Shown here piece by piece: positions 9,581-18,358 of a DNA stretch of 57,455 nt (position 1 is the stretch's first letter; each line of letters opens with the position of its first letter). The notes below the pieces were generated by a model. The model had not been told where the DNA came from and made no database searches. It saw only the letters and a program-made list of their open reading frames with translations. The DNA is from Stentor roeselii (taxonomy: Eukaryota; Ciliophora; Heterotrichea; Heterotrichida; Stentoridae): assembly GCA_006503475.1 (NCBI GenBank), contig RSEH01000284.1, positions 1 through 57,455 of the forward strand, in the 5' to 3' direction. The position numbers and the translations under genes are program-made.

Positions 9581-10846
9581 TCAACTTTCATCATCATCAT
9601 CCCCTGAAAAACTTACAGTACAGCCAGTACTATATTCACTACATAGATCACTAATATCACTCTCACTTTGAAAAAATTCCATTTCATCCATTCCTAATTC
9701 TAAATATTTTCCAAGTTGAACTTTCTCTCTAATCAATTCACCAAACCCTCGATTTAACCTCAAGAACAAACTCCTAATATCCTGAGAGTTTTGAATGTAA
9801 CTAAAAGACTTGGAACTACTACTATTTGAAGTTTCAATTGAATGAAACATTGAACAAGGTTTGATCCAATCCACAAACAATCCAGGATTATTTTTAACCC
9901 AAGAATTAAAACAACTTTTCTCATTCCTCTGAATTTTTCCCCTAGAAATTAAAATCGAAGAATAAGTCCTCGAGTTTTCCAAGCCATTCTTATAAAATCC
10001 ACTTGAATTATCTAGAGTTTTAATCATCATCTTCAAAGAATCCTTTTCATTCTTCACTTCACATGAAGAGTTCATCAAGTAAAAATGAAGCCTGATGAAA
10101 GGTGATAAAAAAGTATTAATTTTCTGATAAGTTGAAAAATTATTCCCAGGGTATCTTAAAAGACTAGTAAAATCTGAAACCTGTTGCCTGATAATTGAAT
10201 TAACTGCTGAAAACCCTTCAGTCCTTGAAACTCCTTCAAAAAGTTTACAGTTATCAAAACAAACACATAAATTTGAACTTTCCACCAACGAATAAATCGC
10301 CAAGCAAGAGTTAATTGTTTCATTCGCTGTTTCTAAACCAGGAATTCCTACAAAGTTAACGAAATTTTTACTTGGATTTTCTTCTACTAACTGATTCAGC
10401 ACTTCTTTCATTAGACCTGAACCTGTCCCTCCTCCGATTGAGTGAAAAAACTGAAAAACTTGGAAAGATTCGCATTTTTCTAATTGTTTTCTGCAGGTTT
10501 CTATGATTTTTGCGATTAACTCGTGATTTAATTTACCTGATGCGAAGTTTTTATTAGTGCTTCTGGTTCCAAATACCTGGGAGTCACTTGGATATAAAGA
10601 TGATGATGGAAAGTTGGATAAATGATTCATTGTTGATGGGTCTGAATCGATTATCACTGTTCTTGGATGATATGTGAAATCTGATGATTCTGAGAAAAAG
10701 ACTGAAGGAAGGGAATTGGGATCGCTGTCACTGTAGTCGATGTCGCCTGATGAGGATATTTTATGCTCATTGTTTAGGTCTTCCCAGAACATGTTGGCTA
10801 GAGTGTTACCGAAGTGACCTATTTGTAAGGTAATTACTTCTTTCAT
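9581..10846 (-). CDS. Divergent beta-type tubulin, 421 aa
   Basis: Tubulin superfamily. The start MKEVITLQIGHFGN parallels the beta-tubulin MREI.HIQAGQCGNQ opening. The GTP signature GGGTGSG is intact at residues 138-144. NFASG sits where beta-tubulin has NWAKG, and the C-terminal helix ends with GMDEMEF.ESE..DL.SEY, as in beta-tubulin. Against this, identity is low throughout and the protein is about 25 aa short. The segment at the beta-tubulin G.LNADLRK contact loop reads GNNFSTYQK. The acidic tail is short (GDDDDES). It is therefore probably not the main axonemal beta-tubulin but a derived paralog; ciliates are known to carry extra tubulin families. It could have a basal-body or cortical role, which is inference. 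Confidence 0.9.
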   Translation of the reverse strand: MKEVITLQIGHFGNTLANMFWEDLNNEHKISSSGDIDYSDSDPNSLPSVFFSESSDFTYHPRTVIIDSDPSTMNHLSNFPSSSLYPSDSQVFGTRSTNKNFASGKLNHELIAKIIETCRKQLEKCESFQVFQFFHSIGGGTGSGLMKEVLNQLVEENPSKNFVNFVGIPGLETANETINSCLAIYSLVESSNLCVCFDNCKLFEGVSRTEGFSAVNSIIRQQVSDFTSLLRYPGNNFSTYQKINTFLSPFIRLHFYLMNSSCEVKNEKDSLKMMIKTLDNSSGFYKNGLENSRTYSSILISRGKIQRNEKSCFNSWVKNNPGLFVDWIKPCSMFHSIETSNSSSSKSFSYIQNSQDIRSLFLRLNRGFGELIREKVQLGKYLELGMDEMEFFQSESDISDLCSEYSTGCTVSFSGDDDDES

Positions 10847-10943
10847 AGGATATTATTATTAGAGTTTATTGAAGATAAAGATTTGTTGAGAATTTAGAAT
10901 TTAAAGTTTATAGTCATCCTAAGATAAAATAATTGAAGGTTAC

Positions 10944-11987
10944 TCAATATTTCCATTTTGGGTGAAGGTTTTCTAAAGATCCAGATCTTCTTATTGACTT
11001 GATTTCTGGTAATTTTTCTATTGAGGTTCTTCTAGAAAGTTTCATTTCAGCATTTGGTTCTTGAATCAAAGTTGGTATAACATGATTTTTATGAAAGCAA
11101 TCACCTTTAGCATAGATAACTTTAAACTCATTATTTTTTGTATCAGTCTCAATCCCTTCTCCATCCTTCAGGTCATTAAACCAACTTCCTTTATACGAAA
11201 GTTGTTTTTCATCAAATGGCAGAAATTTTCCTAATCCACTTCTTTCACCTTGGCTGAAATCCCCTTTATATACATCTCCATTTGAATAAATCTTTAGTCC
11301 TTGATACTTTCTTTTGGAAGGGGATCCTAAATTAACAATTCTCCCTTGATAAATCGACCCATCTGCAAATATCTCAATTCCAAACCTAGGTCCTCCCTCT
11401 TCATGATCCTCCATTCCAATAAAGACCCTTCTATGACTGGATTCATTTTCATTGAAAATTTTAAACATTTTCTTAAACTCCATTGGAAAATAAAAAGAAT
11501 TCGATTTGACTCGTTCCTTGCATTGTAAACTCAAAATTCCACTAAAAAGTTCAGGTCTTACCATGAATTTTCCCTCATCATTTTCAAAGAACTTCTTATT
11601 TATCGACCGGTCACATACAAAAAGTTTGTTTTTTATCAGATTCTTGATTTCTTGATAGACGTCTTTGTTTAGAATGACAGGAATGAAAAAATTCATGAAT
11701 TTTAACCCTTCATTTGTTTCTTCTAATTGTTTTAAGATGTTTATTTTAGATTTTTCAAGTTGTTTACAGATTTTTTGGTAAGTGTCGTTGATGATCTTTC
11801 GACAGTTTTTAAGGCTGTTTTTTATTTGATATCTGTTAACTTTTTCTATTGATTCTTCTGATAATTCTTCTATTGAAGCGCTTGATTTAGTTTTGGGAAG
11901 ATGATCTTTACATGAATGAGTGATCGATGCTCCTTTTTTTACCCTGTGTGAGGCTGGTCTATAGCAGTCTTTAGACTCGCAAGACAT
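10944..11987 (-). CDS. MORN-repeat protein with N-terminal Cys/His zinc-like motif, 347 aa
   Basis: Three to four MORN-like units occupy about residues 203-280 (IYQGRIV, KYQGLKIYSNGDVYKGDF, SYKGSWFNDLKDGEG). MORN repeats commonly link membranes or cytoskeletal elements in protists. The first 35 residues contain C..KDCYRPASHRV and SCKDHLP, a spacing like a B-box zinc-binding half. A coiled-coil-prone region follows (50-110). It is clearly paralogous to the next gene (12318-13367) along its full length, so a local tandem duplication is inferred. The C-terminal 40 residues are basic and Ser-rich. Confidence 0.88.
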   Translation of the reverse strand: MSCESKDCYRPASHRVKKGASITHSCKDHLPKTKSSASIEELSEESIEKVNRYQIKNSLKNCRKIINDTYQKICKQLEKSKINILKQLEETNEGLKFMNFFIPVILNKDVYQEIKNLIKNKLFVCDRSINKKFFENDEGKFMVRPELFSGILSLQCKERVKSNSFYFPMEFKKMFKIFNENESSHRRVFIGMEDHEEGGPRFGIEIFADGSIYQGRIVNLGSPSKRKYQGLKIYSNGDVYKGDFSQGERSGLGKFLPFDEKQLSYKGSWFNDLKDGEGIETDTKNNEFKVIYAKGDCFHKNHVIPTLIQEPNAEMKLSRRTSIEKLPEIKSIRRSGSLENLHPKWKY

Positions 11988-12317
11988 TTATTTATAGAAT
12001 AATTTAGTCTCGAAAAGATTTGGTTTTTCTAACTTTTTGATTTTATTAAGGTTATTTTTGGTTTTATAGAAAATGCTATCTTCTAAATCAAGAACTATCC
12101 AATTAAGGAACTTAAACAAAAAAACCCAAAACTCGATAAAAAATATTACTACAAACTATTATTTATTTGATGAGTCTTTTTTATAATATTCATATAAAAA
12201 ATATATGCTGATCAAGACTCACTCTTAAAGATTAGAATTTCACATGAATAATCAGATATACTAGAATTAAGTTTATTATCATGATGATGAACTAAAATAT
12301 GAAAATAATCTTAATGT
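11988..12317. other. Intergenic gap between the two MORN paralogs
   Basis: 330 nt of AT-rich sequence with no frame of note. It holds the promoter side of the 10944-11987 gene and the 3' flank of the 12318-13367 gene. No RNA gene or clear repeat is seen. Confidence 0.6.
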
Positions 12318-13367
12318 TTAAAAGTTATTCCAAGGAATTTTTTCTGCAATTCTTTTTCTAATAATTTGATTACCAGGCTTCTTATTAGGACTAATTGTAC
12401 GAGGCCTAGCATGTATAACTTTTCTTTTTTGTTGATTTTCCTGCATTTTTAAATATTCATCATATTCAGATTTTGGAACTTTGTTACCATTGATATAATA
12501 ATAGATTAATTTTCTTCCTTCACCAGGTATAAGAGTCGCTTTTCCAATTAATTTATCATCATGCCATGAACCTTCTATCTTTGTTTTATCATATAATAAT
12601 GATAAACCCTCTCCATGTCGCTTACCTCTTATGAATTTTCCATTATGCATATCCCCATTCTTATAAATTCTTATCCCTTCGTATGATTTAGTGGGATCAT
12701 TAGAGTTAATCTTACCTTGAAATAAAGATTCATCTTCATAAATTTCAATACCATATTTATCTCCTTGTTTATCATTTTCTTCATTTTGATCCATTCCTAT
12801 GAAGTATTTCACTTGATCTTTTGGGTACTCATTTATCATTTTGAATTTTTTTAAAACATTTATAGGAAATTCAAAAGAAAACTCTTCACAAGTTTTTTTA
12901 CACTCTTCACTTACAAAATGATCAAAGAAGTGTGGTGTCACTTTGAACGTATTTTCGGTTTTCTTTATAAAAGGTTCCTTTATATCATTTTCATCAATGA
13001 ATAAATCTTTTTCTATTAACAATATAATACTCTCAAAAATTTCAAGTTTTACTTTGATAGGAATGAAACTCGCCCGATATTTTATCTTATTTTTGCGTTG
13101 TTTGAGCAAATCGATAATTCTTATTTTAGTTTCATCTATTTTTTTAGATATTGTTTCACAATATCTATTGATATCACTTTTACATTCATAATACGAATCA
13201 TCGATCCTTTTTTTGTTTAGATCTTTAATTTCTTCGGGTGATAATGGATCGCAATTTGATTGATAGTGTTCAAAACAATAATATAATATTTTATTATTCA
13301 CTTTTTTTTTATATTCTACAGGTAAGTAGCACTTTATGTTGGTGTTATCATCATCGCACATATGCAT
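12318..13367 (-). CDS. MORN-repeat protein, tandem paralog, 349 aa
   Basis: Same architecture as 10944-11987. An N-terminal Cys/His segment (CDDDNTNIKCYLP...CFEHY) is followed by a coiled-coil-prone region, then the shared block where FIPIKVKLEIFESI aligns with FIPVILNKDVYQEI, then MORN units near 205-285 (LFQGKI, SYEGIRIYKNGDMHNGKF, IEGSWHDDKLIGKA). The tail is Lys/Arg-rich. Divergence is high and A/T-ending codons dominate, more so than in its partner. The frame opens ATG CAT ATG; the second ATG (complement of 13359-13361) gives a start matching the paralog better. Confidence 0.87.
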   Translation of the reverse strand: MHMCDDDNTNIKCYLPVEYKKKVNNKILYYCFEHYQSNCDPLSPEEIKDLNKKRIDDSYYECKSDINRYCETISKKIDETKIRIIDLLKQRKNKIKYRASFIPIKVKLEIFESIILLIEKDLFIDENDIKEPFIKKTENTFKVTPHFFDHFVSEECKKTCEEFSFEFPINVLKKFKMINEYPKDQVKYFIGMDQNEENDKQGDKYGIEIYEDESLFQGKINSNDPTKSYEGIRIYKNGDMHNGKFIRGKRHGEGLSLLYDKTKIEGSWHDDKLIGKATLIPGEGRKLIYYYINGNKVPKSEYDEYLKMQENQQKRKVIHARPRTISPNKKPGNQIIRKRIAEKIPWNNF

Positions 13368-13862
13368 TTATTTTATATATAAAATCTGAAAAAAAGTAGA
13401 ATCAATCAAAATGGTTCATTAGTAGACCTAACATTTTTATGTTTTATATTCTAAAGGATTATTGCCATAGGATACTTTAATACATGTGAATTTATATTGT
13501 TTATTGTTTGAAATTACTAGTTTTTTATGTAATAATATTAAGATAATTAACTATTTACAATAAAGATCACAAATTATCCTATAAAATTCTTTTAAAACTA
13601 GAATATTAATTGCAATTAGTTTCAAGCCTCAGTTCTATTTATCTAAAACTTCTCAATAAAACATCTCCTTCAATCAAACCTCCACAAATGAAATAAAAAT
13701 AATTTCCATTACCATCATCATAAACCTATTAGAACAAAAAAATTTCAACGATATCCTCACAATTAAAATTCCTTCAAACATCAATATCATAACTTCAATC
13801 CAAAATCAAAAACCGATCTTCCAATCCAACTTCATTCCAAAAATTAAAATCCTTTATTCATA
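13368..13862. other. Divergent promoter region, 495 nt
   Basis: Lies between a minus-strand and a plus-strand start. The left part is AT-rich. From about 13620 to 13862 the plus strand becomes poor in G and rich in A and C (tccaatccaact-like), the usual look of 5' flanks of plus genes in this window. No coding frame or RNA gene is recognised. Confidence 0.6.
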
Positions 13863-14561
13863 ATGGATTTTTCAAACCTTCAGTTCAAAAACCCAAAAGA
13901 TACCTCAAAGCCTCCGCTTTCCTCAAGCCGCTACCTTCAGAGTTTCCGAAGCGATTCGAATTCAAGGCCATCAAGACGTCGAACCGAAAGTTACGGTTCA
14001 TCAGGAGGAGATTCAAGAGCAATAAGCGCATCTCCCTCACGAGTTTTAATCCCTTTAAGCCTAGTATCATCCTCAAACGTGAGTATTCCAATAACCCTGC
14101 AACAGAAGTTAAAAAGTTCATCAAATCAGCGACGAGCACTTGCAAGTATTCTTCAAAAATCAGACGAAAACACAAAAATCTTAAAAACATGCAATTTAGA
14201 AAAGTCTTCATTATCAACAAAAAGTTCAAAAGTTTCATTAAAACTAAATGATTCCAAAGACCATCTAAGAACAGCGCCGTTAAAAGAATGTACTTTTGGG
14301 CCTTCTTCAGCGAAAGAAAATAATTACGTGAATCTTTACTACAAACATAAAAAACTCAAGGAACAGTTGAAAGGACAAGAAAGTGTTGTTGAGTGCATTC
14401 GAGGTCTGAAGGAATTCGAAGACTCGAGACCTGAATTGAAGAATTTGCAAGAAATGGACTCGGATGAACTGGAAAAGAGGTATTTGAAGATTACTGATAA
14501 CTTGGATAAAATTGCAAGAAATATTCAGATGGCGATCAATGGTGGGAAAATCAGGCAGTAG
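13863..14561 (+). CDS. Hypothetical Ser-rich protein with C-terminal coiled coil, 232 aa
   Basis: No recognised family. Residues 1-140 are Ser/Arg/Lys-rich and probably disordered, with several SR and RRR clusters. A short CTFGPSSAKENNYV segment near 143-157 resembles conserved linear motifs in ciliate cytoskeletal proteins. Residues 155-225 (YYKHKKLKEQL...ELEKRYLKITDNLDKIARN) are predicted to form a coiled coil by heptad-like spacing. ATG at 13863 sits in an A-rich context (ataATGG). Codon style changes from A/C-ending to T/G-ending near 14300. Confidence 0.75.
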   Translation: MDFSNLQFKNPKDTSKPPLSSSRYLQSFRSDSNSRPSRRRTESYGSSGGDSRAISASPSRVLIPLSLVSSSNVSIPITLQQKLKSSSNQRRALASILQKSDENTKILKTCNLEKSSLSTKSSKVSLKLNDSKDHLRTAPLKECTFGPSSAKENNYVNLYYKHKKLKEQLKGQESVVECIRGLKEFEDSRPELKNLQEMDSDELEKRYLKITDNLDKIARNIQMAINGGKIRQ

Positions 14562-14656
14562 TTGTTAATAAGTATTAAGGATGAAAAATTTAGATTATTT
14601 AAAGTTAGCTGAACTATGGCTTTGGTTGAATGGTAATGGTTTTTATAATTTTTATT

Positions 14657-14872
14657 ATGGGATGTTGTCAGATGGCTGGAAAATTTGAGTCTTTTGACTT
14701 GAATATGCATGATGATGAGAGGAAAAACTCGCTTCAGTTAAAACCTTGCCCTGGTGATAAGAATGACCCTGAAGAACTCACATGGGCTTCGATGAATTAT
14801 TCGTTTCAATCAGATCTGCAACTTCCAGATCAATCAAATGACATGAGTTTGGCCTCATGGAAGTTTTCCTAG
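14657..14872 (+). CDS. Small acylated-type protein (MGCC start), 71 aa
   Basis: Starting at the ATG of 14657, the product begins MGCCQMAGKFESF, a pattern typical of N-myristoylation at Gly2 with palmitoylation of Cys3 and Cys4. A later in-frame ATG (14672) would remove it. The rest is polar with FDLNMHDDE and an acidic middle, and ends near SLASWKFS. The frame is open further upstream to a hydrophobic MVMVFIIFI segment, which is less likely to be the start because it would bury the acylation motif. No family is recognised. It may be a small membrane-anchored regulator, by inference. Confidence 0.6.
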   Translation: MGCCQMAGKFESFDLNMHDDERKNSLQLKPCPGDKNDPEELTWASMNYSFQSDLQLPDQSNDMSLASWKFS

Positions 14873-15111
14873 CTTAGATATTTAAATTGATTAAATTAAG
14901 AGTTTTTACTAAATCATCTCTGAATCCTTGAATAATGATGAAGTTTTAATGAGTTTAAATCATTATTCTAGAAATTAGTCTAAATTTTTATCACCTTTTA
15001 AATATATTCAGGCTTTCATCTCAAATTAAAAATTAATTATGCAGCAGGTTTAAAATATTCATTTTTCATCTGAGTTAAGAAAGATCTTGCTTGGGTTTAT
15101 ACTTATTCAAT

Positions 15112-15318
15112 ATGGAAACTAAACTCTCCAAACAACTGCAGGATGCCAATAACTACTTCGAGCAACATAAAATTGAAAAGACTGTCAGCGATGTGCTCAA
15201 TAAAACTGTTCAAAGTCAAGATAAAAATCCTTTGGCGTTTATGATTAGGTGTCTTGCTGATATTACACCTCCAGAAGTTCTAGAAAATAATGGAATTGTG
15301 ATTCAGAAACTAGAGTAA
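15112..15318 (+). CDS. Small Dpy-30/RIIa-like docking domain protein, 68 aa
   Basis: After a short lead, the sequence ANNYFEQHKIEKTVSDVL, then NKTV....KNPLAFMIRCL, follows the pattern of the Dpy-30/RIIa helix-turn-helix dimerisation fold (Y.x.H.I...h..hh..h....P..F). It especially resembles the short N-terminal extension of plant ENO3-type enolases, here as a free-standing protein. Such domains dimerise and dock amphipathic helices, often in axonemal complexes. ATG at 15112 follows an in-frame stretch with no earlier ATG. Short length makes the family call tentative. Confidence 0.68.
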   Translation: METKLSKQLQDANNYFEQHKIEKTVSDVLNKTVQSQDKNPLAFMIRCLADITPPEVLENNGIVIQKLE

Positions 15319-15416
15319 TTGGAAAATTATGGAAATAGTAGCTAGGAATAGTAAAATTTGATAGATATCCCATAAAAACTTCTAATATAATTCCAAAATT
15401 ATAATAAAACCAGCAA

Positions 15417-15498
15417 GGCAATTTGCCCGAGTGGTTAAGGGGGCAGACTTAAGATCTGCTGGTTAATAGCCGCGTGGGTTCGATCCCCACAGTTGCCA
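15417..15498 (+). tRNA. tRNA-Leu (anticodon UAA)
   Basis: An 82-nt class II tRNA. The acceptor GGCAATT pairs with AGTTGCC (one G-U). The anticodon stem GCAGA/TCTGC encloses the loop CTTAAGA, so the anticodon is TAA. A long variable arm (tggttaatagccgc) follows. The T-arm GTGGG-TTCGATC-CCCAC is canonical. A short T-run terminator follows the discriminator A. Confidence 0.95.
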
Positions 15499-15568
15499 TT
15501 TTTGACAAGTTTCACTTCATCCTAAAAAAAAAACCAAACCTCCTTCAAAATAAAATTTTACCTAAACT

Positions 15569-16798
15569 TTAAGAATCAATAGAAAAGAACCTAAGTCCAT
15601 CAGCAAGAAAAATCGCTATTTTAGTAGATTCAATCCTTTCAATAAGTACCGAATCCTCATTAGTTTCCTTAACACATTCTTCATCCCCGATGCAACTTCC
15701 ACTAGCTTGAGCCCTAACAATACTACTCATAAACCTAATCAAATAATATTTCATTTCAAAATCAAAAGTAAAGCAAAAAACTTCTTCTTTACATTTAAAA
15801 CTATGTAAACAATCCGGTTTCTCTTTATTATTCCATATTTTTATTGTAGAGTCTTTCGAACTTGAAACAAGCTGAGTTTCTTTCTCAATCAACTTGATAA
15901 AATTAACTCTTTCAGTATGTCCAACAAAAGTTTTCAATAATTCAAGTGAATTCAGATTCCAAGCATAGATGCTATTTGGCGAAGTTGCAAGATAAAACTC
16001 TTCTGAGTTTTCTGAAATGATTAAATATTGAGGAATACAATTTGGTTCCAAGTTGATTGTTTTAAATAAAGACTTTGAAGAAATTTCCCAAATTTTCAAG
16101 CCGTAGTCTTTGTGACCTGAAATAGCGTATTTATTGTTTGGGGTCAGTTGAAGGACTTGGATTTTAATGGTTATATCATTTGAGATTCGTGAAAATTCAA
16201 GATTTTTGCAGTTTTTAGGAATTTTCGAGATTTTCAAAGTTTTTAAATAATCGTAAAGAAGCACGTGGCTCATATCGGAAAATATGCAGAAAAGAGAGAC
16301 TTTGTGGGGAAGAGTGAATTGTTTTATTTCGGATTTGGGAAGTTCTATGTCTACAATTAGTAGTTTTTTCTTGGTTAATGCGAATAAATAGTGATTTGAA
16401 TGAATTTTAAACTGTAAGACTGGGTCTTCACTGATATCGACAACACCTCCAGTCGTGAAAAGTGATGGATTAGGTTTAACATATTCAGGAACTTCTTTTT
16501 TTCGAATACCGAAAAACTTTTGACTAAAAAATTCATCAAATTGAAATCCTTTAATTTTTTCCATACATTCAAAATACTCAAAAACTCCCAATTCAAGTTT
16601 TTCCTCTTCACTCAAATCAAGGACTCTATTCCTCATCTCTGAAATTTTTTTCTTTTTATTTTTGATAAATGTGATAATTTGATTGAACCTGTTAAAAAGT
16701 TCATCTGAAGTTCGATTAAACTCTTCATAAACTTTATCAATACAAGTCTGTAAAACCTTTTCATCACTAAGACATTGTTGATAAAACAGATTTTCCAT
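15569..16798 (-). CDS. WD40 protein with N-terminal coiled coil, 409 aa
   Basis: Residues 1-75 are charged and helical (NRFNQIITFIKNKKKKISEMRNRVLDL) and likely form a coiled coil. WD40-like blades cover about 105-400; the clearest are NKYAISGHKDYGLKIWEIS and GHTERV...QLVSSSKDSTIKIWN. Other blades are degenerate. This layout matches many stand-alone ciliate WD40 proteins with a coiled-coil or zinc-finger N-terminus; no orthologue is named. The stop is 70 nt from the tRNA-Leu 3' end. Upstream, PLK4 on the same strand ends 42 nt before its start. Confidence 0.85.
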   Translation of the reverse strand: MENLFYQQCLSDEKVLQTCIDKVYEEFNRTSDELFNRFNQIITFIKNKKKKISEMRNRVLDLSEEEKLELGVFEYFECMEKIKGFQFDEFFSQKFFGIRKKEVPEYVKPNPSLFTTGGVVDISEDPVLQFKIHSNHYLFALTKKKLLIVDIELPKSEIKQFTLPHKVSLFCIFSDMSHVLLYDYLKTLKISKIPKNCKNLEFSRISNDITIKIQVLQLTPNNKYAISGHKDYGLKIWEISSKSLFKTINLEPNCIPQYLIISENSEEFYLATSPNSIYAWNLNSLELLKTFVGHTERVNFIKLIEKETQLVSSSKDSTIKIWNNKEKPDCLHSFKCKEEVFCFTFDFEMKYYLIRFMSSIVRAQASGSCIGDEECVKETNEDSVLIERIESTKIAIFLADGLRFFSIDS

Positions 16799-16840
16799 AA
16801 TATCTAAACTTAACTCTATTTTTATACAGCATCTATTTAA

Positions 16841-18331
16841 TTAAATAACATGTTTTTCCTTCGCAAGGCACTTTTTAAGTCCATCCATAGCAATTTCAAG
16901 CACACGCTGAAGCCTATTCTCTTTATTCCTCTGATCCAAATAAGGATTTATCTCAATTTCTTTTCCATCTGGCTGCGTGACGAGAAACACATCACTGCCG
17001 ACCTGATACCTGACACGACAACCGTCATGAAAATCAACTTCAAAGTTAGGAAAAGGAGAATTCGACATCAACATACATCTAGCTCCCTGTTCCTCAACAA
17101 CCACTTTCGGAGTCTTCGATCGAAGTACTTGTAAAAATTCAGTCCCGATCCTTAACATCTTCGCAGGAGTTTTTTTAAGATTTTTTAAGTCCACTAAATT
17201 TCCCATGTAAAAAACAGTTACTCCATCAGGACTGACTTCTAAAACACGACTTTTTATTTGAACTTTCATCCACCCGTCTTCAGTGATTTCGAGTTTTCCA
17301 TGATTCAAAACGTGTACAAAAGGTTTCAAGAATTTCGTTGAAACCGGTGCGAATTTTTCATTATTTCTTACAGGAAGGTTTTCTTTATTCGCTGAAAAAT
17401 TTCGAGGGCGGTTAAGACTTTTCACGTAATTCCTACTGGGAACAAATCGAGAACTTTCCATTGACTCAGAGTACTCAACAGGTGCCCTTGATCGAATAGG
17501 GCTGATATCAAGTATCTGCAATGCAGGTACTTTTTTCCCTTTAAAGAAAAAGTGTTCTTTTACTTGAAAGATATTCAGACGTTTCTGAGGGTCCCAGTTG
17601 AGAAGGTCTTGAATTAAGTCAGCAGCTTCTGAAGATAAATCTTGTGGAAGAAAGAGTTTCATATCCTTTAACTTCAAGAGCGTATCTTGAATGCTCGGAC
17701 TGTCAAAAGGTGGATGACCCGTAAGACAAGCAAATAAAATACACCCAAGACTCCACAGGTCAGAAGACAGGCCGTAAGGCCTGCGAGAGACAATCTCAGG
17801 AGAAATATAATTCGGAGTCCCACAAAGAGTATTCCTTTCTTCTGACAAGTCCCTTAATTGCGTTGCCAGTCCAAAGTCAGCAATTTTCGCTGTTTTATCC
17901 TCAGTCAAAAGAATATTTCCTAGTTTCAAATCACGATGTAAAATATTTCTGCTGTGAAGATAAGAAATTCCTTCAACTACATGTCCACAGATCTTTTTCG
18001 CTTCAGATTCTTCAAGTTTTCCTGAAGACTTCAAATAAGAAAACAAGTCCCCCCCTGAGCATAACTCGAGAAGAAGGTAAAAATTGTCCTGGTCTTCAAA
18101 AGACTTTAAAAGTTGGACGATGTTTTTATGGCTTAAAGAACGTTGAAGTGAAATTTCATTTTCAAGTCTTTTCGTTACCCGGGTGCTTGAAGGGTTTGAC
18201 TTGTTTACGACTTTTAAAGCGTAAAACTCGTTTTTAGAACGAGTTTTGACTTTATAAACCACACTATATGCTCCTCGTCCCAGTGGAGATATGATTTCTA
18301 AGTCGTCTAGGGAGAATTGGCTATGGTTCAT
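16841..18331 (-). CDS. PLK4: Polo-like kinase 4 (SAK) homologue, 496 aa
   Basis: Ser/Thr kinase domain at about residues 10-263: Gly loop GRGAYSVV (18-25), ATP lysine K40, catalytic HRD (132-134), DFG (152-154) and T-loop TLCGTPNYISPE with T168. The run KIADFGLATQL....TLCGTPNYISPEI is the PLK4 hallmark. After a linker (265-345) with a KENLPVRN segment, the C-terminal 150 residues (ITEDGWMKVQIKSRVLEVSPDGVTVFYMG and RVRYQVGSDVFLVTQPDG) look like cryptic polo-box folds. PLK4 drives centriole/basal-body duplication, which fits a ciliate. The protein is shorter than animal PLK4, so a C-terminal polo box may be missing. It starts only 27 bp from the divergent gene at 18359. Confidence 0.88.
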   Translation of the reverse strand: MNHSQFSLDDLEIISPLGRGAYSVVYKVKTRSKNEFYALKVVNKSNPSSTRVTKRLENEISLQRSLSHKNIVQLLKSFEDQDNFYLLLELCSGGDLFSYLKSSGKLEESEAKKICGHVVEGISYLHSRNILHRDLKLGNILLTEDKTAKIADFGLATQLRDLSEERNTLCGTPNYISPEIVSRRPYGLSSDLWSLGCILFACLTGHPPFDSPSIQDTLLKLKDMKLFLPQDLSSEAADLIQDLLNWDPQKRLNIFQVKEHFFFKGKKVPALQILDISPIRSRAPVEYSESMESSRFVPSRNYVKSLNRPRNFSANKENLPVRNNEKFAPVSTKFLKPFVHVLNHGKLEITEDGWMKVQIKSRVLEVSPDGVTVFYMGNLVDLKNLKKTPAKMLRIGTEFLQVLRSKTPKVVVEEQGARCMLMSNSPFPNFEVDFHDGCRVRYQVGSDVFLVTQPDGKEIEINPYLDQRNKENRLQRVLEIAMDGLKKCLAKEKHVI

Positions 18332-18358
18332 TTAAATATGAAAGCCGCTGTCGTATAA

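Noticed and set aside
14573-14587. A possible 15-nt GT-AG element near the end of the 232-aa gene
   Set aside because: Short GT-AG runs occur by chance in AT-rich DNA; splicing adds only a few residues with no supporting homology.
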